Shown one piece after another: positions 59,800-64,000 of a stretch of DNA of 64,000 nt (the first letter of the stretch is position 1; the number at the start of each line of letters is the position of its first letter). The notes beneath the pieces are model-generated. The model searched no databases. It saw only the letters and a list, made by a program, of their open reading frames with translations, and was not told the DNA's origin. The stretch is from Oryzomonas sp. (GTDB lineage Bacteria; Desulfobacterota; Desulfuromonadia; Geobacterales; Pseudopelobacteraceae): assembly GCA_031292255.1 (NCBI GenBank), contig JARLHN010000040.1:22835-86834 (forward strand). Reading direction: 5' to 3'. Both the position numbers and the translations under genes were made by a program.

Positions 59800-60993
59800 A
59801 TGTTCCTGATCGATAGAACAACGAACCGAATAAAGAGACTGGAAAAGAAAAAGTTCAGCGAGTTCGGTTTTTCCGAGCGATGCCATCTCCAGGAGTGGCT
59901 TGCCAATGAGCCCATGGCATTCGGGGAAGATCTCCTCATCATACAGAAGGAATTTGACGGCTTTAGCGACACCAACGAGCGCCTTGACCTTTTAGCCTTG
60001 GATAAGAATGGCGGTCTTGTCGTAATCGAAAATAAACTCGACGATTCTGGGCGCGATGTGGTCTGGCAAGCACTGAAATATGCCTCCTACTGCTCCACGT
60101 TGAAGAAAGAGCAAATTGTCGGCATATTCCAATCCTATCTCGATAAGTGCTGCGGCGGAGGGGATGCACAGAAAAATCTTTGCGATTTCCTGGAGGTTTC
60201 AGAGCTTACGGAAGTTGTGATGAACAGCGGCAACAACCAACGATTGATCCTCGTTGCCGCACAATTTCGAAAAGAAGTCACCTCCACCGTTCTTTGGCTT
60301 TTAAGCCACAGCATCAAGCTTCAGTGCTTTAAAGCGACACCTTATGCTTTGGGAGACGAACTTTTCCTCCAGATTGAGCAGATAATCCCGACTCCTGAGG
60401 CAGCGGAATTCATGATAGGAATCAATGAAAAAGAAGCCGCCGAGAAGGCTACCGAAAGCGAGTTAAAAACAAGGCACCGTATTAGACTGGATTTTTGGAC
60501 TAAGGCTTTAGAATCGCTCAGAGCGAGTAAGACAGATCTTTACAATAACATAAGTCCATCAAAGGACCATTGGCTTTCGGCCGGTTCTGGGGTTAGCCGT
60601 TGCCCATACAATCTCATATTTGGAAACAGTATGATTCGGGTCGAGCTGCAAATCGATTGGGGGACCAAGACTGAAAATAAATATATGTTTGACAACCTTT
60701 TGGACCATAAAGGTAGTATCGAGGCGATCTTCGGTCATGAATTGACTTGGGACAGGCTGGAAGATCGTGTTTCTTGTTACATTAGATATGGAAAAACTGT
60801 CGAAGGTGACAACAAGGAAAATTGGCCGGAAATGATCGACTGGTTAGTGAGCCATATCATTAAGCTTGAAGCCGCATTTAAAAAACCCTTGGCAGAGGCG
60901 TACTCAGCGATGAAAAAGGCAGGGCTGGAGTTTTCTACAAGTAAGTTTAGCGAGGAACCGGATGGTCATGAAATGTTCTCAGTGCCTGTGTAA
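59800..60993 (+). CDS. DUF4268-domain protein with PD-(D/E)xK-like nuclease fold
   Basis: 397 residues. The N-terminal part (about 30-130) carries a nuclease-like core: E60-R-L-D63-L, then VVIENKLDDSG with E77 and K79 and a following helix WQALKYASYCS, as in PD-(D/E)xK enzymes. The C-terminal part (about 240-390: RHRIRLDFWTKALESL, MIRVELQIDWGTKTENKYMFDNLL) matches DUF4268. Such proteins occur in defence islands. It follows the zinc-ribbon gene by 101 bp; GGAGGAAAC precedes the ATG. The 225 bp after it hold no gene. Confidence 0.75.
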   Translation: MFLIDRTTNRIKRLEKKKFSEFGFSERCHLQEWLANEPMAFGEDLLIIQKEFDGFSDTNERLDLLALDKNGGLVVIENKLDDSGRDVVWQALKYASYCSTLKKEQIVGIFQSYLDKCCGGGDAQKNLCDFLEVSELTEVVMNSGNNQRLILVAAQFRKEVTSTVLWLLSHSIKLQCFKATPYALGDELFLQIEQIIPTPEAAEFMIGINEKEAAEKATESELKTRHRIRLDFWTKALESLRASKTDLYNNISPSKDHWLSAGSGVSRCPYNLIFGNSMIRVELQIDWGTKTENKYMFDNLLDHKGSIEAIFGHELTWDRLEDRVSCYIRYGKTVEGDNKENWPEMIDWLVSHIIKLEAAFKKPLAEAYSAMKKAGLEFSTSKFSEEPDGHEMFSVPV

Positions 60994-61218
60994 GTATCGT
61001 CACTCAGAAGGATGTGGGACCGCGTATTTAGATATTTAGAAGAAGCGTCGGGGCAGTTTTCCAAGTTGACAAAGCAGACTAAGCATCTGTGGAAGCCTGC
61101 CCCCAAGGGATTTCACGATTGGTAAAATGTTGAGAATTCTACTAAGATGAGATTTGACTCCGCAAAAACACATATAGGTTGACGTTTTCAAATAATTCCC
61201 ATATTTCATGAGGCAAAA

Positions 61219-62712
61219 ATGATATTTTATGTCATGCAACACACCGACCCACCACGCCAATTTAACAATCTTCCTGCATGCGTTTTGATTATGAATAGTT
61301 GGGATGATTATTCCACAAAAAGCAAATTTTACCTTCGATTTCATGGTGTAGATGGTAGAGCGAGAGATATTGGTTTTGTCAAAATATTAAAGTTGAACAC
61401 GAACACAACAATAAGCATGATCGATAATAGAAGTATGGAGACAATACTACATGATCATTTTGATGCATTAGAAGATGACTGCATTTCACTTGGGCAAGAT
61501 ATGCCATTTTATGAAAATTTGCTGAGTGAATGTGGCGAAGTTGTTGCCATGGAAATCTTAACAGCACTCCGTGACATCTCTTGGCAGCCACCTTTAGCAA
61601 CACCTTTTGAGCCTACAGGCCCTTTTAGGAACTCTATGTTGAGAGCTAATTCTGCGATAAAGGCAAGAAGATTTGGCCAAGCGATAATCCGAAGACAACC
61701 AATAGTTGAGACTTTTTCATTTTCATATTCAACAACAATCCCAGGAGCAGAAGAGCCAACTGATACATATATAAATTTTGACGAATCTGATCTAGTACCA
61801 GGGAGGATGTTTGGTATTATTGGCCACAATGCAGTCGGCAAAACTAGGTATCTTTCAAACCTTGCTAAAGATCTTGTACAAATTGGTAAAATATCAATAG
61901 ATAAAATTGCAGAAAAAAATATGAAATTTAAAGATCAACGGCCAATATTTAATAGAGTAATTGCTATTTCATATAGCGCTTTTGATAAGTTTACTCGACC
62001 AACTTCTGAACAAGTCAGTTACGTATATTGTGGAATAAGGGATGAAAATGGAAGAGTCTCTGAACGCGGTTTGAATGAATCTTATAATATCAACTTGCAA
62101 CGAATTCGAGATTGTGGCAGACAGCAAGAATGGATGGAGTTCATGCAAGAAGTTTTAGGGGCTCAAATCCCTGATTTAAATGACCACATGGAGAGCGAAC
62201 TATCTCCTCATGCTTTAATAAGTGAATCATTGTCTTCGCTTAGCTCAGGTCAAGCCTTTCTTGTAAATTTTATTACTTCCTTGATTGCTTGGTTAGAATT
62301 AAATTCTCTCGTTCTTTTTGATGAACCGGAGACACATCTTCATCCAAATGCAGTAGCTAATCTCTTTAATGCATTTAATCGTGCCTTGAAAAAATATGAA
62401 TCATTTGCAATTATTGCAACACATTCACCAGTAGTAATTCAAGAAATACCAAGCAAAAGAGTCCTTTTATTTGAGAGAAATGGAAATGTTACAACCGCTG
62501 ATAAATTGCCCATTGAAACATTCGGCCAGAATATTTCAGAACTTACACGCCATGTTTTTGAAACCAGTGAAATTTCACATTATTACAAGCACGTTTTTGA
62601 TCAGTTGTCTCGCCGAAAAACATTTGATGAGGTTATGGAGCTATTTGAAGACAACCTTAGTTTAAATGCCCAGTCTTATTTGATGACACGTTATATGGAT
62701 ACCCAGATATGA
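61219..62712 (+). CDS. AAA/ABC-type ATPase, PtuA-like (Septu-like module)
   Basis: 497 residues, AT-rich. The ATPase core has Walker A GIIGHNAVGKT (199-209), signature LSSLSSGQA (338-346), Walker B LVLFDEPETHLHP (364-376) and switch His in IIATHSPVV (398-406), the OLD/RecF-like ABC arrangement. Before Walker A there is an unusual N-terminal region of about 195 residues. It overlaps the HNH gene by ATGA, and ATPase plus HNH nuclease is the layout of Septu PtuAB. GAGG sits five bases before the ATG. Assignment to Septu is by architecture; other ATPase-nuclease pairs are possible. Confidence 0.75.
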   Translation: MIFYVMQHTDPPRQFNNLPACVLIMNSWDDYSTKSKFYLRFHGVDGRARDIGFVKILKLNTNTTISMIDNRSMETILHDHFDALEDDCISLGQDMPFYENLLSECGEVVAMEILTALRDISWQPPLATPFEPTGPFRNSMLRANSAIKARRFGQAIIRRQPIVETFSFSYSTTIPGAEEPTDTYINFDESDLVPGRMFGIIGHNAVGKTRYLSNLAKDLVQIGKISIDKIAEKNMKFKDQRPIFNRVIAISYSAFDKFTRPTSEQVSYVYCGIRDENGRVSERGLNESYNINLQRIRDCGRQQEWMEFMQEVLGAQIPDLNDHMESELSPHALISESLSSLSSGQAFLVNFITSLIAWLELNSLVLFDEPETHLHPNAVANLFNAFNRALKKYESFAIIATHSPVVIQEIPSKRVLLFERNGNVTTADKLPIETFGQNISELTRHVFETSEISHYYKHVFDQLSRRKTFDEVMELFEDNLSLNAQSYLMTRYMDTQI

Positions 62713-63563
62713 AGCGAATCAGAAAAGTTGCCACGCCGCCAACTTATATTGATAGACATAAAGCAATTGTCTCTGCAAAAAATACAGGTGTTGTTAAAGA
62801 AAGCTTGGAAACTCTTGAAGCTAATGTAGCCTTAAGATTTGCAACATACAATGATGCCTTTAATAATAATGAGTTACATGAAATTACAGAATCTCTTCAT
62901 ATGCAGGCATACATGGATGATTTACAAAGCTGTTATAAGAAAAGTACTAAGCCACTTAGAGATATTTTCAAAGCAATAAAAGAAGCTCAACTTACAAGAT
63001 CACTACTTTATTGCCCTTATTGCGGAATCGCTTTGCCGAAAACCCACGATCATTACCTTCCGGAAGGCCGTTTCCCCGAATTTTCTGCGCACGCATTAAA
63101 TTTAATTCCATGCTGCAGTAGCTGTAATTCGATAAAAACCGACCGCTGGCTAGCAGGAAATAATAGAATATTTATAAATTACTATTTAGATCCACTTCCA
63201 GATGATCAATATTTACATATCCGCATACAATCTAATCCTGGATCTATGGCATTTGGAGCTGTTTTTTCAATAGTTAGGCCGCATATGATAGTTGACGATC
63301 AGCTTTGGGGACTCATTGAATCGCATTATCGGGAGTTACATCTTCTTGACCGATATAAGGAAGATGTAAACGAGGAAGTCTCTGCGGTTTATGATATATG
63401 CTGTACACATCTCCAAAATGGTGGACACAATATAGAAAATTTCCTCCGTGATTTGTCTGATCGAAATGCTACCGTTTTTGGGCAAAATAACTGGAGAGTC
63501 GTTTTATGGAAGGCATTAGCTTTAGACCAGAATTTTATAAATTTGGTAAATCGAGCAGCGTAA
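62709..63563 (+). CDS. HNH endonuclease, PtuB-like (Septu-like module)
   Basis: 284 residues, AT-rich. The zinc HNH core is C102-P-Y-C105, then H113-D-H115, N131, and a second pair near C136 and C139 in IPCCSSCNSIKTDRW. H115 or H113 is the likely general base. The N-terminal 95 residues are helical and charged; the C-terminal part (145-284) is not recognised. Coupled to the ATPase by a four-base overlap. In Septu, PtuB is the nuclease licensed by PtuA; here the same role is inferred. Confidence 0.75.
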   Translation: MKRIRKVATPPTYIDRHKAIVSAKNTGVVKESLETLEANVALRFATYNDAFNNNELHEITESLHMQAYMDDLQSCYKKSTKPLRDIFKAIKEAQLTRSLLYCPYCGIALPKTHDHYLPEGRFPEFSAHALNLIPCCSSCNSIKTDRWLAGNNRIFINYYLDPLPDDQYLHIRIQSNPGSMAFGAVFSIVRPHMIVDDQLWGLIESHYRELHLLDRYKEDVNEEVSAVYDICCTHLQNGGHNIENFLRDLSDRNATVFGQNNWRVVLWKALALDQNFINLVNRAA

Positions 63564-63593
63564 CAACCTAAATCATTTTAAAGGACACGAGAT

Positions 63594-63658
63594 TCAGATA
63601 GGGCCGCGTCTCCATTCTTCATAAAAAAATGAATAATAAAGATGCGGCCCTTCAACCG
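63594..63658 (+). repeat. 65-bp cargo-flanking repeat, right copy (hairpin)
   Basis: It matches 52289-52353 at 52 of 65 positions without gaps. This copy is also an imperfect palindrome: GGGCCGC-TCT-ATTCAT type arms (63601-63622 and 63629-63650) around an A-rich loop, which could act as a terminator. It starts 31 bp after the HNH stop. Confidence 0.75.
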
Positions 63659-63695
63659 TTCCTATCATATTTTTGTGGAAAAATGGAGGAAGTGC

Positions 63696-63899
63696 ATGGG
63701 CGCCCCAAAAAGATGGCCTGGTATAGTTAGAGAATTTGAAAAATGTAGTGGCGAACTGAAAGTATATTTCGAACATTTACCCAGTCTTTCTAAAAGTTAC
63801 CCTTGGGATGTTGTTATAGCATATCTTTTTAGCAGGGTTGAGCTTGCCCACAATATGACTATGAGGTGGCCGGGGTTTGTGAGACAGCCTGAGCGGTAA
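63696..63899 (+). CDS. Small hypothetical protein, perhaps truncated
   Basis: 67 residues from an ATG with GGAGG six bases upstream. It starts MGAPKRWPGIVREFEKCSGE and includes KVYFEHLPSLSK and PWDVVIAYLFSRVELAHNM. I recognise no family. The last dozen residues (MRWPGFVRQPER) look unlike the helical rest, and a probable transposase end lies 37 bp away, so an insertion may have cut off a longer gene. Confidence 0.5.
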   Translation: MGAPKRWPGIVREFEKCSGELKVYFEHLPSLSKSYPWDVVIAYLFSRVELAHNMTMRWPGFVRQPER

Positions 63900-63936
63900 A
63901 ATAAGCAATGCCCCGAAGTTGTTGTGGTTTCTGGCT

Positions 63937-64000
63937 TCAGGCTGCCAGTTTCAGTTGTTCGAGTCCTCGGTAATACGCCTCATCCGGTGTTAGTTTGTCA
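63937..64000 (-). mobile_element. C-terminal end of a probable transposase (partial, runs off right edge)
   Basis: The minus strand reads DKLTPDEAYYRGLEQLKLAA and a stop. TPDEAYY-type endings are common in IS3-family (DDE, rve-type) transposases (compare the frequent TPxExY motif near their C-termini). Only 20 residues are in the window, so family assignment is tentative. Confidence 0.45.

Noticed and set aside
61179-61207. TTGACG-17-TATTTC promoter-like pair before the PtuA-like gene
   Set aside because: The start of transcription would fall on or after the ribosome site, leaving almost no leader, so the fit is probably chance.

Overview
The window is chromosomal DNA that looks like a Geobacter-type member of the Desulfuromonadota. 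The evidence is moderately GC-rich sequence, the gene order pheA-tyrA-aroA-cmk-ispH-rpsA-ihfB, a sigma-54 regulated dicarboxylate carrier, a probable selenoprotein and several short dispersed repeat families. The assignment comes from recognised protein families and gene order, not from a database search.

Layout. 1-4.7 kb: phosphonate locus on the minus strand (GntR regulator, phnC, phnD, phnE, start of phnG, continuing left), with a divergent HAD phosphatase that shares an operator-like dyad region. 4.8-12.8 kb: M1-like peptidase, ChaN-like protein, SulP transporter with PPK2 polyphosphate kinase, OsmC, DUF302 and pirin proteins. 13.1-18.1 kb: compact sugar-phosphate operon gnd-zwf-pgl-pgi, followed by a possible PDZ gene remnant and a beta carbonic anhydrase. 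19.4-30.5 kb: small exported protein, ketopantoate reductase-like enzyme, MarR regulator, Pal-like lipoprotein, DUF4403 lipoprotein, MetF, FetAB-type ABC exporter, a beta-barrel/FGE-like fusion, NRDE protein and a Cys-cluster protein. 30.6-35.8 kb: DctA-type carrier with an adjacent two-component system; the dctA upstream region carries a -24/-12 promoter and three upstream dyads. 35.9-43.7 kb: MFS exporter, VKOR-DsbA fusion, MBL hydrolase, methyltransferase, S10 carboxypeptidase, a peroxiredoxin-like selenoprotein with an in-frame UGA and SECIS-like hairpin, a 55-residue ORF and an HD-domain protein. 43.8-50.8 kb: aromatic amino acid, isoprenoid and translation core operon.

From tRNA-Leu (50.8 kb) onward the DNA is an integrated accessory island: a P4-type integrase, a complete type I restriction-modification operon (hsdM-hsdS-hsdR), a zinc-ribbon protein, a DUF4268 nuclease-like protein, an AT-rich two-gene AAA-ATPase/HNH module resembling Septu (PtuAB), a small ORF and the end of a probable transposase. 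The cargo is bracketed by two copies of a 65-bp repeat (about 80% identical), one at the integrase stop and one just after the HNH gene.

The points most worth following are the selenoprotein that would be split by ordinary annotation, the Septu-like module with a long N-terminal extension, the flanking 65-bp repeats, the 77-bp-spaced dyads before hsdM, and the sigma-54 architecture at dctA.
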